The position numbers were made by a program, and so were the translations under genes. DNA of 64,000 bases from NCBI RefSeq assembly GCF_019428685.1, contig NZ_CP080096.1, positions 2,170,001 to 2,234,000 on the forward strand, in the 5' to 3' direction. The notes beneath the pieces are model-generated. The model did not search any database, was not told the origin of the DNA, and worked only from the letters and a program-made list of their open reading frames with translations. The DNA is from Paraburkholderia edwinii (GTDB lineage: Bacteria; Pseudomonadota; Gammaproteobacteria; Burkholderiales; Burkholderiaceae). Positions 27,647 through 36,322 of the stretch are shown here, in pieces; position 1 is the stretch's first letter; every line of letters begins with the position of its first letter.

Positions 27647-28027
27647 CGCTCTAACGCCATTTGCCGTTCGCGATAAACGAAATGGTCTGCATAAAATCGT
27701 TAACTTGGTATGCCTAAGAAAAATCTCATGAAACGACTCTATCGGGGAATCCACATAGCGTCGTGGCCGCGAGCACACGTAATGGTTCCAGCGGCCATGT
27801 GAGGGTCTATGTGAGCGCGCCGCTGCGCGGCATTTTTTTAAAGCCAGCAGCAAAAGCAGCCCTCGATCGAACAGGGCGCTATCCCTTGAACGAATGAAGG
27901 TTTCGGAAAGCGAACGATCCTTTCCGACTATACATATTCGTCCTTCTACAAATCAGGCTGTTCGTGGATGATTGATCGCTGCATAAAGCCGTGGATGGGA
28001 AGTGAAAGACGAAGGCCTGTAACGAAT
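27647..28027. other. Intergenic region between repeat protein and AraC gene
   Basis: This is a 381-bp stretch without a convincing gene. It contains an intrinsic terminator at 27819-27839 and AT-richer sequence around 27640-27740 and 27890-27960, where the AraC gene promoter may lie. The AraC frame extends back to ATG 27968 within this stretch. Confidence 0.4.
27819..27839 (+). terminator. Intrinsic terminator
   Basis: GCCGC, loop TGC, GCGGC (27819-27831), followed by A and seven T (27833-27839). It lies about 170 bp downstream of the repeat-protein gene, on the correct strand to end its transcript. Confidence 0.65.
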
Positions 28028-28990
28028 ATGATGCATTTCGCCACAGAAGCACTGAGAAACAAGCACATCCAGACCGAGGAGGAATGGCGCGATTTCGTGA
28101 GCAGGGACTGGAGCATGGAATGCGCGTTCGATTGCGGCGTGGGGCACCAGCTGCTCGCCACCTCATGGTTCATGGGTGACCTAAGATTCGAAGTAGCGGA
28201 TCTGTCCGGTCAGCAGTGGACCTGGAAACCGGGGCCGGGCGTCGACAACTGGCGCAGGAATACGCTTGTCATCTTTCTGATCGAGAGCGGTGTGATCGAA
28301 CTGGAGCAGGACGGCGCGGCCGCCACGCTCACCGCAGGTTCGCTGCTGCTGTTCGATCCGAGCATCAGCTATACGCAGACCTCGGGCCGCAATTCGCGTG
28401 GAATGACGTTGCGGGTGTCGAAGGCGTCGCTCGAGAAGCGCGGTAAAGTGCTATCCAGCCATCAGATGTTCGTACCGAACCCGGCGTCGCCCGACGTCAC
28501 GTTGCTCAAATCGCTGCTCGCGGGCGCGACGGCATACGGCGAGCAGTGCAGCTCGTACGGCCGCACGCTGGTGGCCGAGCATCTGACCGATCTGATGGAG
28601 ATCATTTCCGACGATCTGACGGCGCCCAAACGCGTGCTGAGTTCGGACGTCATGTTGCGCAAGGTCAAACGGTTTATCGAACGTAACGTCGGCAACGAGA
28701 ACCTCGACCCCGACACGGTGGCCAACTCCCTCGGAATTTCGCGCCGCTATCTGACAAGGCTTTTCGAACGCGATGGGTCGTCGGTCATGCGTTACGTGTT
28801 GCAGCAACGGCTCGAGCGCGCGAAGCGGATCTTGACGAGCGGCGGCGCCGCGCTTCGTGTCAGCGACGTCGCGTGGCAGTGCGGCTTCGTCAGTGCCGCG
28901 CACTTCAGCAGAGCGTTCAAGAAGCAGTATGGACGAAGCCCGACCGACTTCCAGGGCGGCGACGCAGACGCAGCGCACCGCGCCCAATAG
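28028..28990 (+). CDS. AraC-family transcriptional regulator
   Basis: This protein is about 320 residues. The N-terminal half is the AraC-binding-like cupin domain of the NphR/FeaR type (HIQTEEEWRDFVSRDW, CGVGHQLLATSWFMGDLRFE, GSLLLFDPSISYTQ). The C-terminal half has the two helix-turn-helix motifs: LDPDTVANSLGISRRYLTRL, then RVSDVAWQCGFVSAAHFSRA and FKKQYGRSPTDF. The start is uncertain. ATG 28028 follows a distant GAAGG, and ATG 27968 would add 20 residues. The regulated gene is not evident; the flanking repeat-protein gene and response-regulator gene are both separate units. Confidence 0.87.
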   Translation: MMHFATEALRNKHIQTEEEWRDFVSRDWSMECAFDCGVGHQLLATSWFMGDLRFEVADLSGQQWTWKPGPGVDNWRRNTLVIFLIESGVIELEQDGAAATLTAGSLLLFDPSISYTQTSGRNSRGMTLRVSKASLEKRGKVLSSHQMFVPNPASPDVTLLKSLLAGATAYGEQCSSYGRTLVAEHLTDLMEIISDDLTAPKRVLSSDVMLRKVKRFIERNVGNENLDPDTVANSLGISRRYLTRLFERDGSSVMRYVLQQRLERAKRILTSGGAALRVSDVAWQCGFVSAAHFSRAFKKQYGRSPTDFQGGDADAAHRAQ

Positions 28991-29084
28991 CGTCCCTTTG
29001 CGGCACTATTCGTTTGGTCTAACAGCGCACTGATTGAAACGGCACGTCACGCGTGCTGCGGGTTCCGCCGCTCAGCGCACGTTG

Positions 29085-29828
29085 CTACTCTAGCGCGCAG
29101 TCATATTCCTTCCCGTTACCGGCCTCGCACAGCAGCTTGTCGCGACCTGGCGTTGCTTTAGGCTGCGCGGTATGAATCGGAAGCCCTAAGGTCATCGCCT
29201 GATGGATCAGGTCCACGACGTTTGTGGCGCCCATCTTTTCCATCGCGTTCTTGCGGTGGATCTTGACCGTGTATTCGCTGATATCGAGCTCTTTCGCGAT
29301 CTGCTTGTTCAGGAGGCCCGCCGCCACATACGCAAAAACCTCGCGCTCGCGCGGCGTCAACAGATCGTAGCGCACGCGCACCTGCTTCACGTTCTTCGCC
29401 ATGTTCAAGCGCTCGCGATGGCAATTGATCGCCTGCGCGATAGCGTCGAGCATGTCTTCTTCGCGAAACGGCTTGTTCAGAAAGTCGATCGCGCCCGCCT
29501 TCATCGCCTTGACCGTCATCTTGGTGTCGGCATAGCCGGTCAGAAAGACAATCGGAATCGGGAACTCCATCCTGTTGATCTCGCTTTGCAGGTGAAAGCC
29601 GCTTTGCCCCGGAAAGCGCACATCGAGAACAATACAGCCCGGTACTTCTTCGGGGATCTCCGACTTGAGAAATTCATCAGGCGAACAGAACGATTGAACC
29701 TGAACGCCGACCGAGCGCAGCAGGGAATCGAGCGCCGTGCGCACCGAGGAATCATCGTCCACGACAAAGACCGTCGGCGATCCGCCTTCGGCATTATCGT
29801 CTTTTGCGTCTGTCGGCCATGTTTCCAT
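29085..29828 (-). CDS. Orphan FixJ/NarL-type response regulator
   Basis: The 247-residue regulator starts at ATG 29828, eight bases after AAGGAG (minus, 29837-29842). The receiver domain has the acidic pair Asp24-Asp25, phospho-acceptor Asp69 (IVLDVRFPG), Thr97 in VFLTGYAD and Lys119 in FLNKPF. The output domain is a LuxR helix-turn-helix (LTPREREVFAYVAAGLLNKQ, ISEYTVKIHR). This is the FixJ arrangement, where a PAS-type FixL kinase is the usual partner. No histidine kinase is adjacent, so its partner must be elsewhere. The tail after the HTH (residues about 225-247) is unusually polar. It is divergent from a cupin gene across 285 bp. Confidence 0.9.
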   Translation of the reverse strand: METWPTDAKDDNAEGGSPTVFVVDDDSSVRTALDSLLRSVGVQVQSFCSPDEFLKSEIPEEVPGCIVLDVRFPGQSGFHLQSEINRMEFPIPIVFLTGYADTKMTVKAMKAGAIDFLNKPFREEDMLDAIAQAINCHRERLNMAKNVKQVRVRYDLLTPREREVFAYVAAGLLNKQIAKELDISEYTVKIHRKNAMEKMGATNVVDLIHQAMTLGLPIHTAQPKATPGRDKLLCEAGNGKEYDCALE

Positions 29829-30113
29829 TGTTGCTACTCCTTGCATCCACGCTATTCCAAAGCAGTGTTCCGAAGTCACTTCTGTGACGACCGCATGGTT
29901 AGTCCGCGCATTGGACAAAGCAAGGCTATGAATCGGGAAGCTGTGTACATGAATCTGGATGATTAGCGGATGCGCTTGCACGCGCCATCCGGACAGTAAA
30001 TAGTGCCTGGCGGCAAGGATTGTCCGCGAATCGCGGATTGTGAATCGCCACTGCGTGCACTTATGTTAAAAGGCGATATTGCGGATAATCGCTCCGTGAG
30101 TGAAGGAGACATC

Positions 30114-30830
30114 ATGCAACACGATCTGATTGAACGCGGCTGGACCGATATGAATGCGGCGTCGCCGAAAGCCGGAGCGGTCGCGCATCTCACGGATCCG
30201 GGCGATGCGCTTTGGACCGGCATCGTCGAGATCGGCGCAGCGGAAACTTACACGCTCGACGCGGGCTGGCGTCACGACCTGTATGTGCTGCGCGGCAATG
30301 TCGAGGTCAACGGTCAGCGGCTGCACTACGACGATTTTCTGGTTCAGTGCGGTGCGGGCGTCGTGCACGCAGGGCAGGGCGGCGCGCGCCTCTTCGTGTA
30401 TCGGGAGGCATCGGGTTCGCACTGCAAGCCGACTGTTTCCGGCGCGGCGAGCCGCGCATGGCGCGATGGACGCAATCCGCAGATGCGTGTGGCGCCGCTA
30501 TCGAATCACGGGCATATCGTCAGCATGGTGGCCTGGGAGCCCGGCGCGCGTACGATCGATCACGGCCATTCGAATGGCGAAGAGATCTTCGTATTGAGCG
30601 GAGAGCTAAGGAACGCAGTCGACCGGTATCCGGCCGGCAGCTGGTTACGCTTGCATCCGGGCGCGCGGCACGAGCCGTTCGCCGAGGTGCCCACGACAAT
30701 TCTGCTGCGCAACGGCCATTTGCAGGCGGCATCGAGACCGGGCGCGGGCGAGGGCGCCGCGCGCGACGAGGGCAAACGGCCCGGCCACACGCCGACGAGT
30801 TACCTCAGGCGGCGCCAGCGCGGGTTTTGA
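30114..30830 (+). CDS. Cupin-domain protein, ChrR-like
   Basis: The 238-residue protein starts at ATG 30114 behind AAGGAGAC (30102-30109). Two cupin halves are visible. The first (YTLDAGWRHDLYVLRGNVEV) is degenerate. The second keeps metal ligands in DHGHSNGEEIFVLSGEL and a later His in LHPGARHEP, as in the ChrR C-terminal cupin that senses singlet oxygen or peroxides. The zinc-binding anti-sigma N-terminal domain of ChrR is absent and no ECF sigma gene is adjacent, so a direct anti-sigma role is unlikely. Its 3' end overlaps the convergent LysR gene by 26 bp. Confidence 0.72.
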   Translation: MQHDLIERGWTDMNAASPKAGAVAHLTDPGDALWTGIVEIGAAETYTLDAGWRHDLYVLRGNVEVNGQRLHYDDFLVQCGAGVVHAGQGGARLFVYREASGSHCKPTVSGAASRAWRDGRNPQMRVAPLSNHGHIVSMVAWEPGARTIDHGHSNGEEIFVLSGELRNAVDRYPAGSWLRLHPGARHEPFAEVPTTILLRNGHLQAASRPGAGEGAARDEGKRPGHTPTSYLRRRQRGF

Positions 30831-31725
30831 TGTGGGCTTTGAGCGAATCGACGAAGGCTCGCACTTTCGGCGGCGTGTGCTTGCCCGGCGGAAAGAGCGC
30901 ATGCACCGGCAGTGCCGCGCTCGACCAGTCGTTATAGACACGCACAAGCCGCCCTGCGTCGATATCGGCCTGCACGGTGAAATCGGACAATAGCGCGATG
31001 CCGGCGCCGTTTCTGGCTGCCGCGCGGCATGCGTACATCGTGTCCGCGATCAGGCACACGTCGAAGTCGATCTCGAGCGAATCCTGCCCGGCGGTGCGAA
31101 TCAGATGGTAGCGCGACGGATTCGGCAGCACCGAAAGAGCCACAAATGGCACGTTCGCCGCAGCGCCGATGTCGGCCGGCAGCGTATTGCGCCGCAGGAA
31201 ATCGGGGCTGGCGACAAGCCACTTCGACACCTCGTCGATGCGCAGCGCGCGGTGGCTCGAGTCCATCAGTTCGCCCACGCGGATCGCCACGTCGACTCCT
31301 TCCGCAACGAGGTCGATATAGTGATCGCCCGACATCATTTCGATGCACAGATCCGTATGGTCGCTGCGCAGACGCGCCAGCACCGGCGCAATGACGGTCG
31401 CGCTGTATTCGACCGAAGAGGCGACCCTCAAGGTGCCGCGCAGCGCATGCGCCGCAGGACTGACGGTGGAAACGGCTTCGTCTGCGAGGCGCGTCATTTC
31501 GCGGCAGGCCTCGAAAAACAAGGCGCCCGCTTCCGTGACGCTGATGCGCCGCGTGGTTCTGACGATCAGGCTGGCGCCAAGCTCGAGTTCGAGCCGCTGG
31601 ATGCTTTTGCTGACCACCGACTTGCCGACGGACAGGCGCTTCGCGGCCCGCGTCAGCGAGCCCGTTTCGATCACCGCCATGTAGACGAGGAGATGTTCGA
31701 ATGTCAGATTGCGCAAGGAGAACAT
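30805..31725 (-). CDS. LysR-family transcriptional regulator
   Basis: The 306-residue protein starts at ATG 31725 behind AAGGAGAAC. The helix-turn-helix is in residues about 8-65 (LLVYMAVIETGSLTRAAKRL, VGKSVVSKSIQRLELELGA). The effector domain (CIEMMSGDHYIDLVAEGVDV, GAGIALLSDF) is complete. It lies 7 bp downstream of the esterase gene's stop with the same orientation, so it may be read through from the esterase. Its end overlaps the cupin gene by 26 bp, tail to tail. Confidence 0.9.
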   Translation of the reverse strand: MFSLRNLTFEHLLVYMAVIETGSLTRAAKRLSVGKSVVSKSIQRLELELGASLIVRTTRRISVTEAGALFFEACREMTRLADEAVSTVSPAAHALRGTLRVASSVEYSATVIAPVLARLRSDHTDLCIEMMSGDHYIDLVAEGVDVAIRVGELMDSSHRALRIDEVSKWLVASPDFLRRNTLPADIGAAANVPFVALSVLPNPSRYHLIRTAGQDSLEIDFDVCLIADTMYACRAAARNGAGIALLSDFTVQADIDAGRLVRVYNDWSSAALPVHALFPPGKHTPPKVRAFVDSLKAHIKTRAGAA

Positions 31726-31732
31726 GGCGCGA

Positions 31733-32653
31733 TCAACGATGGTCCATATGCTTGCTGAGGAAGGCCGCCGTGTGATCGAGCGCGTGCCTCGCCGCCTCGA
31801 GTTCCGCGACGCTTTGCTGGAAGACGTGTTGCATGCCCGACCATTCCTGCAGCGTCACGTCATGCCCTCGTGCATGCGCTTCTTTCGCGTAACGCAGCGC
31901 GTCGTCGTAGAGAATTTCTTCGGAGCCGACCTGGATGAGTAGCGGCGGCAGGCGATCCGGAATGCCGAACAACGGTGAGGCGCGCGGGTCGTCCGGCGTG
32001 GCGAACCGCAGATATCCGGCTGCCGCCGCGCGCAGCGCGTTTTCCTCGAGCAGCAGATCGCTGGAGGCGCGGTCGCGAATGCTCGCCCCGCTCAAGGAGA
32101 GATCGGTCCACGGGGAAAACACGACTGCGGCCGACGGCCTCGCGGTTTGCGCGAGGGTGGCCAGCGTGAGTCCGCCGCCCGCCGAATCGCCCACTACGCC
32201 GACTTTGCGATAAAAGAACGACAGGCGCTCGACGGCGGCGGCCGCGAGGTCGAGTGCCGCGGGCAAGGCGGTCTCCGGCGCGAGCGGATATTCGAGGATA
32301 AAGGTGGTCCGCCGCGCGCGCATGGCGATCTGGCTCGCGAAGCCGCGATAAGCGGGCGCGGTGCCCATCGTGTATGCGCCGCCATGCAGATAGAGCAGCG
32401 CCTGATCGTCGAGCCGGTCCTCGGGCACGCAAACCCAGCCGGGCACGGCAGGGTCCGTGGAAGGATGCAGCGACACGCCCCAGGCGGGCGGCGTCAGCGC
32501 GAAGAAGGCATCGTAGACGACGCGCGGCGATATGCCGGCCTGCACCCCCGCCCAGGTTCGCCGGAACGCGCGATGGACTTCGGGCGCGGCGTCGTAATCG
32601 GCCTGCGACAGGGCAAAGACGTCGATCGGAAGCGTGGTGTCGATCTGCAACAT
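31733..32653 (-). CDS. Alpha/beta-hydrolase esterase, HSL (GDSAG) type
   Basis: The 306-residue protein starts at ATG 32653 behind GAGG. It has the hormone-sensitive-lipase signatures: oxyanion motif LYLHGGAYTMG, nucleophile motif VVGDSAGGGLTLA, FSPWTDLSLSG, the acid in the LIQVGSEEILYDDA segment and the catalytic His in GMQHVFQ. There is no signal peptide, so it is cytoplasmic. It probably hydrolyses short-chain esters. Its neighbours in the same direction are the YcaC-like hydrolase upstream and LysR downstream. Confidence 0.92.
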   Translation of the reverse strand: MLQIDTTLPIDVFALSQADYDAAPEVHRAFRRTWAGVQAGISPRVVYDAFFALTPPAWGVSLHPSTDPAVPGWVCVPEDRLDDQALLYLHGGAYTMGTAPAYRGFASQIAMRARRTTFILEYPLAPETALPAALDLAAAAVERLSFFYRKVGVVGDSAGGGLTLATLAQTARPSAAVVFSPWTDLSLSGASIRDRASSDLLLEENALRAAAAGYLRFATPDDPRASPLFGIPDRLPPLLIQVGSEEILYDDALRYAKEAHARGHDVTLQEWSGMQHVFQQSVAELEAARHALDHTAAFLSKHMDHR

Positions 32654-32741
32654 GGAGGCCTCATCGAACAGCGCGAACAGCGAATACACGACAGGCAATG
32701 GACTCGGCGAAGCGGTGCGCCGATCCTGTGGTACGCGGCGC

Positions 32742-33356
32742 TTATCTCGCGTAGCCCTGCGCGACCTGGCCCATCAGCGTGGCGAACGGCATGTCGAGCG
32801 CTGAGTAGACTTCGGCCGCTTTCGGATCGGCGTTGTCGGCCATGATTTCGACCATGGTGGTCGCGTAGTCGGACACCTCGATGCCCAGCGCGATCAGGCG
32901 CGCCAAGCCGGCTTCGTGCTTGTAGCTGCTGAAGGTGCCGCAGGCGTCGAGCGCCACCACGGGCTGGAAGCCTTCTTCGCGGGCCGAAATGGCGGGCAGC
33001 GACGCGCAGACTTCGAAACTGAGGCCCGCGATAATCAGATGATCGCGGCCGGCCGCCTTCACCTTGTCGACGAAGCGCGGCTCGTCCCACGCGTTGACGG
33101 TCGAGCGGTCGAGGATCGCATCGTCGCCGAGCACCGCGCGCAGTTCCGGGATCGTCGGGCCCCACATGCTGTCGCGCGCGGTCGTCACCGCGATGACGGG
33201 CAGCCCGAGCGCCCTGGCGGCTTTGGCGAGACCGACGACGTTGTGCTTGAGCTCGCCGACGCCGATATCGCGCACGCCCGTGAAAAGGCCGACCTGATGG
33301 TCGATCAGCAGGACGGCGGTATTGTCGCGGGTCATGCGGGTACGGGCCTGAGCCAT
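32742..33356 (-). CDS. Isochorismatase-family hydrolase, YcaC-like
   Basis: The 204-residue protein starts at ATG 33356 after AAAGG. Motifs are TAVLLIDHQVGLF (catalytic Asp), STVNAWDEP and a catalytic Cys in AGLSFEVCASLPA, followed by DACGTFSSYKHE. The NAWD segment instead of the usual KxxxSAF places it with YcaC, a cysteine hydrolase of unknown substrate, rather than with nicotinamidases. It is divergent from the LysR gene at 33640 (283-bp spacer), a likely regulator, and 88 bp upstream of the esterase gene in the same direction. Confidence 0.9.
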   Translation of the reverse strand: MAQARTRMTRDNTAVLLIDHQVGLFTGVRDIGVGELKHNVVGLAKAARALGLPVIAVTTARDSMWGPTIPELRAVLGDDAILDRSTVNAWDEPRFVDKVKAAGRDHLIIAGLSFEVCASLPAISAREEGFQPVVALDACGTFSSYKHEAGLARLIALGIEVSDYATTMVEIMADNADPKAAEVYSALDMPFATLMGQVAQGYAR

Positions 33357-33639
33357 GGTCGTCACCTTTCGTTCCGTGGAACACGGATGGTTGGCCGGCT
33401 CGCCGCATTAAGCAAGGTTGCCGCGCCGGAAGGTGCGTGCAGGATTCTGGAAGATCGCTGCCGGGCCGGTCTTTCGCGCTTTTCAACCGGTTAATACACT
33501 GGCCGCATAGGCGTTGAACGCAGCGTCCAATTGTCTGTACAACGATTCAGCATGAAATGACAGGTAAGATATGCATCATAAATACGCGCCATCCAGCCCG
33601 ATGGACGCTTCCCTCGATGCCCACTAAGGAAAGCGATCA

Positions 33640-34545
33640 ATGTTGGATCTGAACGACGTGTACTACTTTGTGCAGGTTGTCGACCATAAGAGCATTACCG
33701 CGGCCGCTCGCGCGCTCGCACTGCCCAAATCGACCATCAGCTACCGGATCAACCAGCTGGAAGGCCAGTTGGGAGCACGCCTCATCAACCGCACGTCGCG
33801 GCAGTTCGCGGTGACCGACATCGGCGCTGAGTTTTACCGCCGCGCCCGTCTGATGCTGCAGCAGGCGCAGGCGGCCGAGTGTGCGGTGCGGCAGCGCATG
33901 ACCGTGCCCAGCGGCCTCGTGCGCATCTCGGTGGCGGTCGCCACCTCGCAATTCGTGATGAGCAAACTGCTGCCGGAGTTCGGCCGGCAGTATCCGCAGA
34001 TACGCCTGTTCCAGCGTACGTCCGATGCGGAAGTCGACATCGTCGCCGAAGGCTTCGATGTTGCGGTCCGTGCGCACTCGATGCCGTTACAGGACTCGAA
34101 CCTGATTCAACGGCCGCTTGCGCCTACGCCGTGGATGCTGTTTTGCAGCCCGCAGTACCTCGAAGCGTCGGACCCGATCGTGCGGCCAGACGATCTGCTG
34201 CATCGGCCGGCGCTTTTCATGATTCGCGAGGGCGTGCCGTTCCAGTGGACGCTGCGGCATCGCGAGGGCGAAATCCAGACGCTGCGGGTCGAACCGGTAC
34301 TGATGACCGACTGCATGTTGACGCTGAAGGATGCGGCGGTCGGCGGTCTCGGCATTGTGGCCTTGCCGGGCTATGTCTGCCGGGCGGAACTCGAGCAAGG
34401 TCATCTTGTGCGCGTGCTGCCCGACTGGACCGCGGGCGACGCCAGTCTGACCGCGCTCGTGCCGTATGGACAGAACCAGTTGCCCTCCGTGCGCGCGCTG
34501 CTCGATTATCTCGTTGCCGAAATTCCGCGCGTGGTCGGCCAATAA
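33640..34545 (+). CDS. LysR-family transcriptional regulator
   Basis: The 301-residue regulator starts at ATG 33640 behind AAGGAAAG. The helix-turn-helix is at about residues 5-62 (VYYFVQVVDHKSITAAARAL, LPKSTISYRINQLEGQLGAR) and a full effector domain follows (IRLFQRTSDAEVDIVAEGFD, GGLGIVALPGY). This AaeR/DsdC-like subgroup often represses a divergent gene set and responds to a metabolite. Here that would be the YcaC-like hydrolase and esterase. The BBE-like oxidase downstream (293-bp gap) is the other candidate target. Confidence 0.9.
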   Translation: MLDLNDVYYFVQVVDHKSITAAARALALPKSTISYRINQLEGQLGARLINRTSRQFAVTDIGAEFYRRARLMLQQAQAAECAVRQRMTVPSGLVRISVAVATSQFVMSKLLPEFGRQYPQIRLFQRTSDAEVDIVAEGFDVAVRAHSMPLQDSNLIQRPLAPTPWMLFCSPQYLEASDPIVRPDDLLHRPALFMIREGVPFQWTLRHREGEIQTLRVEPVLMTDCMLTLKDAAVGGLGIVALPGYVCRAELEQGHLVRVLPDWTAGDASLTALVPYGQNQLPSVRALLDYLVAEIPRVVGQ

Positions 34546-34838
34546 GACTCAGGAAAAGACTTCAATAAAATGGCGGGATAGCTTTAACGTTTTGCTTTTA
34601 TAGTTCCTAAGAACTAGCCATAACAATTTAGCATTGCAATATATATAAATAGAACGACTTGCCATCTGCCTTAATTAAAGTGCATGGCTTACCATTTTCG
34701 CCTGGGCAATGCTGCATTCGCTTGTGTGCCAGGTGAATTCAATCCTTGAACTACGATGCCATCGAAGGTTTTCGAGGATATTGCATTGCCTCGCGATGCT
34801 TTTCTCATTCAACGGGCAGTGAAAAACAGAGGGTGCAC
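34546..34838. other. AT-rich intergenic region with an inverted repeat
   Basis: This stretch is strikingly richer in A and T than the rest of the window, especially 34556-34690 (runs such as CAATATATATAAATAGAA). It contains TAGTTC-CTAA-GAACTA at 34601-34616. It likely carries the promoter of the BBE-like gene and could bind H-NS-type silencers. Confidence 0.45.
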
Positions 34839-36221
34839 ATGGCAAGTCTTAAGAAGCGCGATGGATCGAGCGTCGCTCCCGCCATCATGAGCAAATTTAT
34901 CGAGGGCTTTGCCGGTAAAGTCTTTTATCCGGATACGCCCGCTTATGACGCGGCACGAGATATATGGAACAGGAGAATCTCGAAATCGCCCGGTCTTATC
35001 GTGCAGTGCTCATCGACTTACGAGATCGCTCAGGCGGTGAAGTTCGCGCGTGAAAACGACCTTGCCGTGGCGGTGAAGGGCGGCGGGCACAATGTGGCCG
35101 GCCATGCGTTGTGCGACGACGGGCTCGTGATCGACCTGTCGCCGATGAAGCAGGTGATGGTCGACGAAGACACGCCGACCGTGGTCGTGCAGGGCGGGGC
35201 CCTGCTCGAAGACCTCGATCGCGCGACGCATCGGTTCGGGCTCGCGGTGCCGACCGGCGTCGTGTCGAAGATCGGCGTCGCGGGGCTCACGCTGGGCGGC
35301 GGATGCGGCTGGCTGTCGCGTCGGTATGGTTTGGCGTGTGACAGCCTGCTGTCGTGCGAAATCGTCACAGCGCAAGGCGAGATGCTGACCGCGCATCAAA
35401 CCCAGCATGCGGATCTGTTCTGGGCGATTCGAGGCGGTGCGGGAAACTTCGGGATCGTGTCTTCGCTGACTTTTCGCGCTCATCCGGTCTCGAAGGTGTA
35501 CGGCGGCTTCGTTGCCTATCCGCGCGAAGACGCGGTGAAGGTGCTGCGCTCCTATCGCAACTTCATGGCGCACGCACCCGATGAACTGACCGCTTACGCG
35601 GGCCTGATGTCGACACCGGACGGCAAGCCCGCGGTCGCGTTGATGATGTGCTACTGCGGAACCGAAAGTGACGGCGAGCGCGTGACGAGACCGCTGCGCG
35701 AAATCGTCACGCCGCTCTTTTCGGCGGTGCAGTCGATGCCGTTTCCCGACATGCAGAGGCTTGCCGATCAGGCCAATCCGGAAGGCATTAACAATTACTG
35801 GCGCTCGACGTTCGTGAAGGAACTCAGCGATGACGTGATCGAGCTTATCGTCGAGCAAAGCAATCGGGCCGAGTCGCCGTTGAGCATCGTTCTGCTGCAG
35901 ATTTTCGACGGCGCGGTGCGCAATATCGGCGTCGCGGATACGGCTTACCCGCACCGCGATGCGGGCTTCAACGTTGCGATCGAAGCCAAATGGATCGAAC
36001 CGAAAGACAGCAATTGCAATATCAGCTGGGTGCGCGACTTTGCGAGCGCATTGCGGCCGCATTCGGCGAAGACGTGCCTCGTGAACTTTCTTGGCGATGA
36101 AAGTGCGACCGAGGTCCGGGCAGCGTTCGGCAGCAACCATGAACGGCTCGCCCAGATCAAGGCGAAATACGATCCGACGAACTTCTTCAGGCTCAATCCG
36201 AATATCGAGCCCAAGGAGTGA
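34839..36221 (+). CDS. FAD-linked oxidase, berberine-bridge-enzyme-like
   Basis: The 460-residue protein starts at ATG 34839 behind AGAGGG. It has the PCMH FAD domain: KGGGHNVAGHALCDDGLVID, whose His is the usual covalent FAD attachment site; a GVAGLTLGGGCGWLSRRYGL stretch; and GGAGNFGIVSSLTF. The C-terminal BBE segment is NPNIEP-like (YDPTNFFRLNPNI). Bacterial members oxidise sugars, lignans or secondary metabolites with O2. There is no signal peptide. It stands alone behind an AT-rich promoter region and is convergent with the MmgE/PrpD gene. The substrate is unknown. Confidence 0.9.
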   Translation: MASLKKRDGSSVAPAIMSKFIEGFAGKVFYPDTPAYDAARDIWNRRISKSPGLIVQCSSTYEIAQAVKFARENDLAVAVKGGGHNVAGHALCDDGLVIDLSPMKQVMVDEDTPTVVVQGGALLEDLDRATHRFGLAVPTGVVSKIGVAGLTLGGGCGWLSRRYGLACDSLLSCEIVTAQGEMLTAHQTQHADLFWAIRGGAGNFGIVSSLTFRAHPVSKVYGGFVAYPREDAVKVLRSYRNFMAHAPDELTAYAGLMSTPDGKPAVALMMCYCGTESDGERVTRPLREIVTPLFSAVQSMPFPDMQRLADQANPEGINNYWRSTFVKELSDDVIELIVEQSNRAESPLSIVLLQIFDGAVRNIGVADTAYPHRDAGFNVAIEAKWIEPKDSNCNISWVRDFASALRPHSAKTCLVNFLGDESATEVRAAFGSNHERLAQIKAKYDPTNFFRLNPNIEPKE

Positions 36222-36286
36222 GCGTGGCGCGCGGTTTTGCGCAGTTACGTTTCGATGTGTCTGCCCACGCCACGCATAGCGATACT

Positions 36287-36312
36287 GGCTAGCTGGAACT
36301 AGCTAGCTAGCC
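36287..36312. repeat. Inverted repeat between convergent genes
   Basis: GGCTAGCT (36287-36294) pairs with AGCTAGCC (36305-36312); the intervening bases include another AGCT run. It lies 11 bp beyond the MmgE/PrpD stop. There is no T tract, so a terminator role is uncertain. Confidence 0.4.
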
Positions 36313-36322
36313 TGATCGTTAC

